Of a stretch of DNA of 18,741 nt, positions 1 through 6,191 are shown one piece after another. Source of the stretch: Candidatus Fermentithermobacillaceae bacterium UBA3951 (GTDB lineage Bacteria; Bacillota; Sulfobacillia; Fermentithermobacillales; Fermentithermobacillaceae). How positions within the stretch are numbered: the stretch's first letter is position 1; each line of letters starts with the position of its first letter. The position numbers and the translations under genes are program-made. Under the pieces are notes generated by a model. That model did no database searches, was not told the DNA's origin, and saw only the letters and a list, made by a program, of their open reading frames with translations. The stretch is taken from the NCBI GenBank assembly GCA_002385465.1, contig DGDN01000008.1, forward strand, positions 2,068-20,808, written 5' to 3'.

Positions 1-46
1 AGGCTTTCCTCAGGCTTTCCTCAGGATTCCCCCGAGGATTCCTCGG
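1..46. repeat. Short tandem repeat of 11-12 bp at the window edge
   Basis: Two exact copies of AGGCTTTCCTC (1-11, 12-22) are followed by two related 12-mers, AGGATTCCCCCG (23-34) and AGGATTCCTCGG (35-46). The array is cut by the window start, so its full size is unknown. No gene is seen here. Confidence 0.7.
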
Positions 47-108
47 ACGCCGCACAGTCTACCGATGGCGACAAAAGCCCTGTATGTTGAGCAAATCTGG
101 CGGAGAAC

Positions 109-291
109 ATCCCCGGCTGCGCATGGGTCGGCGAGCGACACCCCCGCCCGCGCATACATCTCTGGCAAATACCCCCATATGCGCAAGCGTGCCGCGAAGA
201 CGCTCCCACAGGAGCATATTTCCCACCCAACGCCCCCACGGGTGCATATTTCCCGCAGAACCCATTCCCGGGTGCAACGGTTGTCGAAGGC
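109..291. repeat. Degenerate tandem repeat, period about 31 bp, about six units
   Basis: Units begin near 109, 140, 171, 202, 232 and 263, with lengths 31, 31, 31, 30, 31 and 29. The shared pattern is roughly a C-run, then a variable stretch, then TGCATATTTCCC or a relative, ending in an A/C-rich piece. The copies near 202-262 are closest to each other (both contain GCATATTTCCC). There are no unique spacers between units, so this is a decayed minisatellite rather than a CRISPR array. Open frames cross it on both strands, but 31 is not a multiple of three and none resembles a protein family. Confidence 0.6.
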
Positions 292-293
292 GA

Positions 294-327
294 TGGGAGC
301 CATGGGTGCTTGTAACCATGGCTCCCA
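294..327. repeat. Perfect 12-bp inverted repeat with 10-nt loop
   Basis: TGGGAGCCATGG (294-305) is the exact reverse complement of CCATGGCTCCCA (316-327), with loop GTGCTTGTAA. The hairpin would be very stable but has no T-tract on either side, so it is not a typical intrinsic terminator. It sits at the end of the 31-bp repeat array. It may be a protein-binding site or a repetitive palindrome. Confidence 0.6.
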
Positions 328-401
328 ACCTAAGGGAAGGTTGCTCGAGGCAGGGCCTGACAAGGCATGATATGAAAGGATGGATTTGGATTTCATGATG
401 G

Positions 402-471
402 ACTCTCAGCTATTAACCTTACATTGCTCAAACCGTGGCAGTGGTGAGGCAGAGCGGAGGGAGCTGAGAGT
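402..471. repeat. 10-bp inverted repeat with 50-nt loop
   Basis: ACTCTCAGCT (402-411) is the exact reverse complement of AGCTGAGAGT (462-471). A run of seven A follows at 480-486. The pair lies just upstream of the perR promoter and could be an extended hairpin or a spaced binding site. No function is evident. Confidence 0.4.
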
Positions 472-499
472 GAGGCGCCAAAAAAACCGAACCAACCTA

Positions 500-528
500 T
501 TGACATAGTAATGATTCCTATGTAGGAT
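500..528 (+). promoter_or_regulatory. Sigma-A type promoter of the perR-rubrerythrin operon
   Basis: The -35 box is TTGACA (500-505), a perfect match. After a 17-bp spacer the -10 box is TAGGAT (523-528), four of six matches. The predicted transcript would start near 535, leaving a leader of about 20 nt before the ribosome binding site AAGGAG (539-544). Confidence 0.7.
503..523. promoter_or_regulatory. Fur/PerR-type operator palindrome overlapping the promoter
   Basis: The arms are ACATAGTAAT (503-512) and ATTCCTATGT (514-523), centred on G513. Nine of ten positions are symmetric. The core has the 7-1-7 form of Fur-family boxes (TAGTAAT, G, ATTCCTA), close to the known PerR box TTATAATnATTATAA. 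It fills the space between -35 and -10, so bound repressor would block RNA polymerase. Because the first gene is a Fur-family repressor, autoregulation is the natural inference. A further half-site, TAGGATT, follows at 523-529. Confidence 0.65.
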
Positions 529-554
529 TAATTACAGTAAGGAGTGGATCCGAG

Positions 555-1031
555 GTGCAGAGGAGACAGCTTGTGATATCCGACGAAGAGCAAGCGCTAA
601 GACTCGCAGGAATGCGGGTCACGCCCCAGAGGCTTGCCATCATGCGGTTTATGATGGGCAGCAAGGCTCATCCCAGCCCGGAGATGGTCTATGGCCGTCT
701 GAAGCCGGAGTTCCCCGGTCTAAGCCCAAATACGGTATACCAGACTCTACATTCTCTAGAGGAAGCGGGGCTTCTCCGGCGTATCAGCATGGAAGAGAAT
801 GTCTACCGGTACGACGCCAACGTAGAGCCCCATGCGCACCTGGTGTGCCGCGGATGCGGCAGGGTGGACGACACCAACGGTAGATTGGAGCCCCTCCTCC
901 ACGAGATCCTCAGCAAGGGCTCGGCAACCACGAATTGGGATATCCTGGCGATGGACTGCTGCTTCTACGGGTATTGCGCTGATTGTCGGGAAAGCCGGGA
1001 GACACTCCAAAAAGAAGAGCAGGAGGAGTAA
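555..1031 (+). CDS. perR: Fur-family transcriptional repressor, PerR-like
   Basis: This 158-residue protein has a usual Fur-family length. The N-terminal winged helix includes GMRVTPQRLAIM (19-30) and the recognition segment SPNTVYQTLHSLEE (57-70). The PerR-type regulatory metal ligands are all present in order: H39, D87, H93, H95 and an acidic pair D105/D106. A structural zinc site is formed by C98/C101 and C141/C144, the last in FYGYCADC. In PerR, iron-bound histidines are oxidised by peroxide and repression is lifted. The start is GTG, 10 nt after AAGGAG. The next gene starts 3 nt after the stop and encodes a rubrerythrin-like protein, a classic PerR target. Fur or Zur-like specificity cannot be excluded, but the operon partner and the YGYCxxC motif favour PerR. 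Confidence 0.87.
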   Translation: MQRRQLVISDEEQALRLAGMRVTPQRLAIMRFMMGSKAHPSPEMVYGRLKPEFPGLSPNTVYQTLHSLEEAGLLRRISMEENVYRYDANVEPHAHLVCRGCGRVDDTNGRLEPLLHEILSKGSATTNWDILAMDCCFYGYCADCRESRETLQKEEQEE

Positions 1032-1034
1032 CAA

Positions 1035-1475
1035 GTGAAGCTGGATCTGATCAATGAAGTCAAACTCGGTGTCTGCAAAGGCACGGCCCTAGAGGAGATG
1101 GCCGGTAAGAACTTCAGCGGTGAGACCATGGAAGTCGGTCTCTACCTGGCAATGGCCAGGCAGGCCTATCGTGAGGGATATCCCGAGATAGGTGAGGTGC
1201 TCGTGAGGATCGCAAATGAGGAAGCGGCTCACGCAGCAGGTTACGCTGAACTCACAGGCCAGATTTCAGAGTCGACCGAAGAGAACCTGAAGAAGATGCT
1301 GGCCGGAGAGCAGATGTCGAACAAAGCCAAGAAGGAAGCCGCGACGAAGGCCAAGGAGCTCGGCATCGACGCTGCCCACGACTACTTCGATGAGACCTCG
1401 CGCGATGAGGCAAGGCACGCCCAGGCGCTCGCCGGCTTGCTGAAGAGGTACTTCCCCAAAAAGTGTTGCGATTAA
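1035..1475 (+). CDS. Rubrerythrin-like ferritin-fold diiron protein without a rubredoxin domain
   Basis: The 146-residue protein matches the erythrin (four-helix diiron) part of rubrerythrins. Helix 1 carries E30/E33, helix 2 has NEEAAH (E63, H66), and the last helix has DEARH (E125, H128). These are the carboxylate and ExxH ligands expected of a diiron peroxidase. Classical rubrerythrin adds a C-terminal rubredoxin with CxxC pairs. Here the chain ends in PKKCCD, so electrons would have to come from a separate protein. The likely role is cytoplasmic reduction of hydrogen peroxide in an anaerobe. The start is GTG, 6 nt after AGGAGGAG (1021-1028), which also encodes the acidic tail of the preceding PerR. 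The two are tightly coupled and should share PerR control. Confidence 0.85.
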   Translation: MKLDLINEVKLGVCKGTALEEMAGKNFSGETMEVGLYLAMARQAYREGYPEIGEVLVRIANEEAAHAAGYAELTGQISESTEENLKKMLAGEQMSNKAKKEAATKAKELGIDAAHDYFDETSRDEARHAQALAGLLKRYFPKKCCD

Positions 1476-1520
1476 GGGGCCCGGCCATCCGGCCAGCGGG
1501 GTGTCAGTTTGGAGAGCCCA

Positions 1521-1844
1521 GATAACGGAGCGGTGGAAGAAGGCCCGAGGTCTTAGGATTGCAGATGCCAGAGTGTTGGATAAAGGTCGAGGTATTGAGC
1601 GTCGAGAATGCGGACAGTTCAGCGCTAGAGGAAGTCTACGGTATCAAGAGTCGAGAATGCGGACCGCTCAGCGTTCGAGGAAGGTCCAAGGTACGAAGAG
1701 TTGAGATAGCGGAGCGTTCAGCGCTAGAGGAAGGTCTACGGTATCAAGAGTCAAGAATGTGGACCGTTCAGCGTTCGGAGACGGTCTAGGCACCAAGAGT
1801 CGAGATAGCGGAGCGTTGGACAAAGGCCTCAGGTCCAGAAATCG
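1521..1844. repeat. Tandem repeat array, seven units of 42-50 bp
   Basis: Units start at 1521, 1564, 1606, 1655, 1705, 1755 and 1804. The four inner units are 49-50 bp and share GAATGCGGACCGTTCAGCG or GATAGCGGAGCGTTCAGCG, a middle G(A)GGAAGGTC, and an end CAAGAGTCGA. Outer units 1, 2 and 7 are shorter (41-43 bp) and lack the inner TCAGCG(C/T)T segment. Inner units alternate between AGCGCTAG and AGCGTTCG types, implying a 100-bp doubling step. The array lies between the rubrerythrin stop and the terminator, so it is probably transcribed as the 3' part of the perR operon mRNA. Confidence 0.75.
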
Positions 1845-1915
1845 CATGGCGGAGCTGCCTGATAAGAGGATAAGAGAGAGCCTCGGAGCGCAGAAAGCCG
1901 AGCGATGAAATACGC

Positions 1916-1960
1916 CCGAAAAGAGCCCGCTTTAGAAACGGGCTCTTTTCGGTTTCCTTT
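1916..1960 (+). terminator. Strong intrinsic terminator, probably bidirectional
   Basis: A perfect 14-bp stem (1916-1929 with 1939-1952) encloses a 9-nt loop. On the plus strand the core GAGCCCG...CGGGCTC is followed by TTTTCGGTTTCCTTT. On the minus strand the mirrored A-run gives TTTT after the same core. It would end the perR-rubrerythrin transcript and also the M20 gene arriving from the right. Confidence 0.88.
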
Positions 1961-2064
1961 ACTAACTGGAACTGGCGCAGGATGCCAAGCGGTGAACGGC
2001 ATGCCTGCCGCCGCCTCTCTCTTTCACACAGCCTAATGAAGAGCCGAGAGTTGCACCTAGGCGG

Positions 2065-3387
2065 CTACTCCCCGCTCACAGCTTCTTCCCACATTTTGAG
2101 GTAGGTCTCTTTGGTGTAGAGGGGTTTGTACGCGTTCTTGATCCTCTGCCCTTCGGCTGCGCCGTTGGCCAGAAGGTCGATGGCCGTCATCGCCATGGCC
2201 TTCGCCGGAACGACATAGGCAACGTACGGGTCTATGACTTCGTAATGCTTCGTATGGGACTGGCCGCTAACGCCGCCGCCGTAAGGGTGGATGGAAGGCA
2301 TTATGGCGCTAATGTCTCCCATATCGGTGGAGCCCGTAGAGTGGTCATTTGAGACTACTACGGCATCTTCGCCGACAAGGCTCACCAGGTTCCTCCGGTG
2401 AAGATCCACAAGATCCGGGTTGTTGATGTTGGGGAGATACCCGGGCAACGTGCGGATGTCCACCTGGGCGCCGAAGGCAAGGGCTCCCGCCCGGAGGCAT
2501 CTGTCAACCTTCCTGCAGGCCTCCAAGATGGCCGGCACCGTCTTTCCCCTTACGTAGGTCTCCACGCGGACGTCGGCCGGCACTATGTTCACGAGATCGC
2601 CGCCCTTGGTGATGATGGGATGGATTCGGATGGTATCTGCTTCCCGGAACGTCTCCCGCTGCATATCGATGGCGGTAAGGCTCAGCATGGCGGCCTTCAG
2701 GGCGTTTACGCCTTTCTCAGGAGCTCCCCCGGCGTGGGCTTCTTTGCCTTTGAAGAAGATATTCTTGCCGATGAATCCGTTATTGGTCCCGCCGCACCTT
2801 GCCTTCTTAGTCGGGTCCTCAAACGCGGAGAGGTGGGTGAGCATCGAGATGTCGATGTCGTCCATGGCCCCTATGGCGATCATTTCTTGCTTGCCGCCTA
2901 GGAACTTGATCTTCCCTTCGCGCCTCAGAGAATCACGGTATTCTATCTCCACATACTCTTCCGCCGGTACCGCCAAAAGGGTTACGTCGCCGTAAAGTTC
3001 GGACATGACCCCGGAGAACACGAGGCCAAATCCTGCCCCGAGCATGGCTGCGATCTGGCCGTTGTGCCCGCAGGAATGGGCCGAGCCCGTTTCCGGATCG
3101 GCGTGGGGGTGATCGGGGCACAAGACTGAGTCGAGCTCACCCATGATGCAAACGTTCAGCCTGTGTTCCCTGCCCGGAATGCGAGCCTTCTTGCCGGTTA
3201 TTGCGAGCCCATCCTCGAAAGTGAGCCCCATCTTTTTGAACATTTTCCCGACCAACTCGCTGGTCCTGAACTCTTTGTACCCGAGCTCAGGATGAGCGAA
3301 AATGTCATTCCCTATCTCGATTATCTCGTCCTTGCGCCTATCGATTTCCTCACAAACCCTTTTTTTCAGTAGATCCGTGTCCGTCAA
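2065..3387 (-). CDS. M20-family amidohydrolase/peptidase (AbgB/ACY1L2-like)
   Basis: Zinc-dependent M20 enzymes hydrolyse N-acyl amino acids, dipeptides or p-aminobenzoyl-glutamate. The protein (440 residues, normal for the family) has FAHPELGYKEF (30-40), MGELDSV (82-88), HSCGHNGQ (104-111, metal ligands C106 and H108), the catalytic PAEE (141-144) and EAHAG (216-220) in the dimerisation/lid domain. A late His-rich GGGVSGQSHTKHYEV supplies further ligands. CGHNGQ and the length fit the M20D branch, but the true substrate cannot be read. I chose TTG at 3387, preceded by GGGAGG with a 7-nt gap. The ATG 24 nt further upstream would place this ribosome binding site inside the gene. It is probably a monocistronic cytoplasmic enzyme, ending toward the bidirectional terminator. 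Confidence 0.85.
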   Translation of the reverse strand: MTDTDLLKKRVCEEIDRRKDEIIEIGNDIFAHPELGYKEFRTSELVGKMFKKMGLTFEDGLAITGKKARIPGREHRLNVCIMGELDSVLCPDHPHADPETGSAHSCGHNGQIAAMLGAGFGLVFSGVMSELYGDVTLLAVPAEEYVEIEYRDSLRREGKIKFLGGKQEMIAIGAMDDIDISMLTHLSAFEDPTKKARCGGTNNGFIGKNIFFKGKEAHAGGAPEKGVNALKAAMLSLTAIDMQRETFREADTIRIHPIITKGGDLVNIVPADVRVETYVRGKTVPAILEACRKVDRCLRAGALAFGAQVDIRTLPGYLPNINNPDLVDLHRRNLVSLVGEDAVVVSNDHSTGSTDMGDISAIMPSIHPYGGGVSGQSHTKHYEVIDPYVAYVVPAKAMAMTAIDLLANGAAEGQRIKNAYKPLYTKETYLKMWEEAVSGE

Positions 3388-3420
3388 GAGGACCCCTCCC
3401 GTGCATTTCATCAGGCTCTC

Positions 3421-3436
3421 ACTTCGTTGTTGAAGT
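3421..3436. promoter_or_regulatory. Small palindrome between M20 and dehydrogenase genes
   Basis: ACTTC-GTTGTT-GAAGT forms a perfect 5-6-5 inverted repeat just upstream of the M20 gene. It could be a regulator site in this divergent region. No regulator is encoded alongside. Confidence 0.25.
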
Positions 3437-3490
3437 CCGCTTAACCTCCGAATGAAAGGCGTAGTTGTGAATCGGGTTTACGTGAGGCAT

Positions 3491-3570
3491 GAGTGGCAGA
3501 AGACGCGCGTGACGGGGGCGGTAGAGGATGCGCATGGCGGGAGTGGCAGAGGCGCGTGGTGGGGGAGGCG
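3491..3570. repeat. Degenerate tandem repeat, period 24-26 bp, three units
   Basis: Units start at 3491, 3517 and 3541. Units one and three both begin GAGTGGCAGA and continue with a GCGCGTG-G-GGGG pattern; the middle unit is more divergent (GGCGGTAGAGGATGCGCATG). The array ends where the -35 region of the downstream promoter should lie. Confidence 0.5.
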
Positions 3571-3576
3571 AGGGCT

Positions 3577-3585
3577 TGGTACAAT
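3577..3585 (+). promoter_or_regulatory. Probable extended -10 promoter of the dehydrogenase gene
   Basis: TGG followed by TACAAT gives an extended -10 element with five of six matches to TATAAT. The -35 position (about 3557-3562, TGGTGG) is poor, consistent with dependence on the extended -10. The start codon is 25 nt downstream. Confidence 0.45.
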
Positions 3586-3609
3586 GCTTAAAAGCGAGAG
3601 GTGATTTGA

Positions 3610-4575
3610 ATGAAACCGAAAGTTTACATAACGAGAAGGATCCCCGAACAAGCCCTGGAAGTAATCGGCGGCCGGTGTGAATACCGGATGTGGGACAAAG
3701 AGGACGAAGCAGTCCCCAGAGATGTCTTGGAATCAGAGGTCCAGGATGTCGACGGCATCTTCAGCCTGCTGACCGAAAGGATCGATGAGAGGCTCCTGGA
3801 CCTTGCCCCCAAACTTAAGGTTGTGGCCAATATGGCGGTCGGCTACGACAACATCGATGTGGCAGCGTGTGCGCGAAGGGGGATTGTGGTCACCAATACC
3901 CCCGGGGTCTTAACCGAGACCACCGCAGACCTTGCCTTCGCCTTGATGATGGCCGCAGCGAGGAGAGTTACCGAGTCAGAGAGGTTCTTGCGAGAAGGCA
4001 AGTGGAGGACCTGGTCTCCCATGCTGCTGACCGGAGTCGATGTCTATGGGGCAACCTTGGGGATCATCGGTCTCGGCAGGATAGGTCAAGCAGTTGCCAG
4101 GAGAGCGCGCGGCTTTTCCATGCGGGTGCTTTATACTTCCGGCAGCCCTCATCCGGAACTTGAGGCCGAGCTGGGGGTCGAGAGGCGCAGCCTGGAAGGC
4201 CTCTTGAGGGAGTCGGATTTCGTCTCCATCCATGTACCGCTTACCGAGAAGACCCGAGGCATGATCGGCAGGCGAGAGCTTGCCCTTATGAAGCCCACCG
4301 CAGTACTGGTCAACACATCCCGGGGAGCGGTTCTTAGTGAACAGGACCTCATCGAGGCCTTGCGCGAGAAGAGGATCTTCGCGGCCGGCCTTGATGTCTT
4401 CGAAACCGAACCCTTGCCGCAGGATAGCCCGCTCTTGGAGCTTGGCAATGTTGTACTCCTACCGCACATCGGCAGCGCGAGTATTGGAACTCGCACCAAA
4501 ATGGCAGTCATGGCGGCAGATAACCTCGTCCGGGTGTTATCGGGCAAAGAGCCCCTTAACCCCGTGACTCTGTGA
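3610..4575 (+). CDS. D-isomer-specific 2-hydroxyacid dehydrogenase (glyoxylate/hydroxypyruvate reductase type)
   Basis: This family reduces 2-keto acids such as glyoxylate, hydroxypyruvate or phenylpyruvate with NAD(P)H. The 321-residue length is standard. The Rossmann loop is GLGRIG (154-159). The catalytic set is R238 in NTSRGA, E267 in DVFETEP and H286 in LPHIGSAS. The flanking catalytic-domain signature VANMAVGYDNIDV (72-84) and NTPGVLTETTADLAF (96-110) matches the GyaR/GhrB group best. Substrate and NAD/NADP preference are uncertain. The end of the second strand reads YTSGS rather than an obvious acidic residue, which would fit NADPH but is not proof. The ATG start has AGAGGTGA upstream. 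The gene converges on the next one with only 23 bp between stops and no clear terminator. Confidence 0.88.
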   Translation: MKPKVYITRRIPEQALEVIGGRCEYRMWDKEDEAVPRDVLESEVQDVDGIFSLLTERIDERLLDLAPKLKVVANMAVGYDNIDVAACARRGIVVTNTPGVLTETTADLAFALMMAAARRVTESERFLREGKWRTWSPMLLTGVDVYGATLGIIGLGRIGQAVARRARGFSMRVLYTSGSPHPELEAELGVERRSLEGLLRESDFVSIHVPLTEKTRGMIGRRELALMKPTAVLVNTSRGAVLSEQDLIEALREKRIFAAGLDVFETEPLPQDSPLLELGNVVLLPHIGSASIGTRTKMAVMAADNLVRVLSGKEPLNPVTL

Positions 4576-4598
4576 GATAGCGCGTCCGCGCGGGCCGG

Positions 4599-5864
4599 TT
4601 ATCTCCATACAACCCAGTTTACAAGGGATCCGACCAACACGGCTGCGACCGTGAACGGAAACCCGATGCGGGCAAAATCTCCGAAAGTCACCTTGTGACC
4701 GTTCTTCCTGAGGAGCGACACGGCGACCACATTGGCCGATGCGCCGATCGGAGTTATGTTGCCGCCGAGGGTGGTTCCGAGCAAGAGGCCGAACATCATC
4801 ACGTAAGGAGATGTGCCGATGCCGTTTGAAACCAGCTGGGCCACCGGAAGCATGGCCATAGTGTACGGGATGTTGTCGACGAACGCGGATACAACCACGG
4901 ACATCCACACAATCACATTGTAGGCTACGAAGGCATTGCCTTTGGTCCACCCGGATATCAGGGAGGCGATGTCAAAGACCAGTCCGGTCAATGTGAGGCT
5001 ACCGATGAGGACGAAGAGCCCGCCGAGCAAGAAGACGGTAGCCCAGTCCAGGTCTCGAGCGAGGTCCAGCGGTTTGTACCCTGTGAGCGCGTTCCAGACA
5101 AGCCCGATTGCTGCGTAGGCCAGAGCGATGGCTCCGATGGTCCAGTCGGGACGGTCAGGAAGGAAGCTGGACGCCGCCATGGTGAGCATCATTAGGATCA
5201 TGAGTATTGTGGGGACCCACGATGTAACCCGGATGGACCCGACCGACACGCAGTTGCCTTTGTATTTCTTGAAAATGAGGTGCAGGACGTAGAAGGAAGC
5301 TATGGCCGCAAGCTGTACCGAGAAAAATATACCTGCCCGCCCCTTCATCCAGAAGAAGTCCGCAAATGTCATGTCGGCTGCACTTGCCAAGAGAATCGAG
5401 GTCGAATCTCCGACCAGTGTCGCGGCTCCCTGAAGGTTCGCTGATACGGATATACCGATTATGAAAGGAACGGGCGAGATCTTGAGCCGCCTTGAAACCT
5501 CGAGGGCGATAGGGGCGATCATGAGGACCGTGGCTACGTTGTCAACCACAGCCGAGACGGCACCGGAAAGGATGCAAACCCCAAGAACGGCTCCGGCAAT
5601 CGTACGCTTCGGGTGCACAAGGACACAAGCCAGATAAGCCGGTACCCGGGAGTGGATGAAGAGGTCCGAGAGGATCATCATTCCTATGAAGATCCCTATC
5701 ACGTTGAGGTTGATGCTTCTTAGCGCCTGAACCGGCGTTATCACCTTGAGGGCAAGGAGCAAGATCGACCCGCTCCAGACTACGTAAGGGGGATGAACTT
5801 TTCCACGAATGAGCATGACGTAAGCAACGAGGAAAGTTACTGCTGCTATTGCTTTTGCCGGCAA
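4599..5864 (-). CDS. ArsB/NhaD/CitM-type (IT superfamily) ion permease
   Basis: This is a polytopic membrane protein of 421 residues with about 11-12 hydrophobic segments. It shows the internal duplication of the ArsB/NhaD group: SAVVDNVATVLMIAPI (104-119) and SANLQGAATLVGDSTSI (141-157) in the first half. The second half has SAFVDNIPYTMAMLPV and LGGNITPIGASANVVAVS. The paired D-N and G-D/G-A hairpins are the usual substrate and ion site. Members export arsenite or exchange sodium for protons, or carry carboxylates and other anions, so the substrate cannot be chosen. No arsR or arsenate reductase is nearby. The start is taken as TTG with GGGAGG 7 nt upstream. The frame stays open 77 codons further, but that extension is hydrophilic and contains the ribosome binding site. 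Confidence 0.82.
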   Translation of the reverse strand: MPAKAIAAVTFLVAYVMLIRGKVHPPYVVWSGSILLLALKVITPVQALRSINLNVIGIFIGMMILSDLFIHSRVPAYLACVLVHPKRTIAGAVLGVCILSGAVSAVVDNVATVLMIAPIALEVSRRLKISPVPFIIGISVSANLQGAATLVGDSTSILLASAADMTFADFFWMKGRAGIFFSVQLAAIASFYVLHLIFKKYKGNCVSVGSIRVTSWVPTILMILMMLTMAASSFLPDRPDWTIGAIALAYAAIGLVWNALTGYKPLDLARDLDWATVFLLGGLFVLIGSLTLTGLVFDIASLISGWTKGNAFVAYNVIVWMSVVVSAFVDNIPYTMAMLPVAQLVSNGIGTSPYVMMFGLLLGTTLGGNITPIGASANVVAVSLLRKNGHKVTFGDFARIGFPFTVAAVLVGSLVNWVVWR

Positions 5865-6097
5865 CGAAACCCCTCCCGACATCGAGCGTGATCTCTTTGA
5901 AGACGGGTTCTGCCCAGCCACCTGCCAACCTTGATCTCTTCGGACCAAGAAAAGAGAGACCTGCCGTTTGGACCCGCAAGTCCTTGGCAAAGGTCTCGTG
6001 TGGTCCACAACCGGAAGCAGGCAGGATTGGGCCTTCACCGCAAGAACGGCTCCGAGACAAGAGGGATTACGGCCCCTCCTACTCCCCAATCCCATTC
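5865..6097 (-). ncRNA. Long 5' leader of the ion permease, possible structured RNA
   Basis: The transcript from the promoter at 6104-6132 would carry about 230 untranslated nt. Read on the minus strand it contains GGGGAGTAG (6087-6079) and, about 90 nt later, CGAGACCTTTGCC (5998-5986). Both blocks resemble the two conserved strands of the yybP-ykoY manganese riboswitch. Against this, the closing helix P1 is not well paired by these blocks and no CAUACU-type loop was found. GGATTGG (6091-6085) pairs perfectly with CCAATCC, at about 6039-6033, suggesting another fold. No terminator hairpin with a T-run is evident. Confidence 0.25.
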
Positions 6098-6103
6098 ATA
6101 GTC

Positions 6104-6132
6104 ATGCTACTCTTAACCTATGAGCGGGTCAA
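6104..6132 (-). promoter_or_regulatory. Predicted promoter of the ion permease gene
   Basis: On the minus strand, TTGACC (6132-6127, five of six matches) is followed by a 17-bp spacer and TAGCAT (6109-6104, four of six). It lies between the permease and the upstream fusion gene, giving the permease a separate transcript. Confidence 0.5.
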
Positions 6133-6191
6133 ATGAATTGGGTACAGAACCTGCTTGTCTTTCCGGGTGAATTGTGAAGAGGGTTATCTAT

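Noticed and set aside
10..396. 128-codon open frame on the minus strand (and overlapping plus-strand frames) in the left repeat region
   Set aside because: The frame runs across tandem repeats, has no ribosome binding site, an odd Cys/Gly/Trp-rich composition, and no family resemblance.
1501..1789. Open frames with repeated peptide-like segments (ECGPLS, RYQESR) over the 50-bp array
   Set aside because: The unit length is 49-50 bp, not a multiple of three, so the peptide resemblance comes from overlapping frames of a noncoding repeat.
109..1844. Possible CRISPR arrays
   Set aside because: Repeats are contiguous and diverged, have no unique spacers of constant length, and no cas genes are present.
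4576..4598. Terminator between the convergent dehydrogenase and permease genes
   Set aside because: The GCGCG/CGCGC stretch could pair only with a loop too short or a 4-bp stem, and there is no T-tract.
4149..4950. Antisense frames across the dehydrogenase/permease junction
   Set aside because: They are out-of-frame shadows of two well-supported genes, a common effect of high G+C.
4599..5864. Specific naming as an arsenite exporter (arsB)
   Set aside because: The fold group is shared by arsenite, sodium/proton and anion carriers, and no arsenic genes are nearby.
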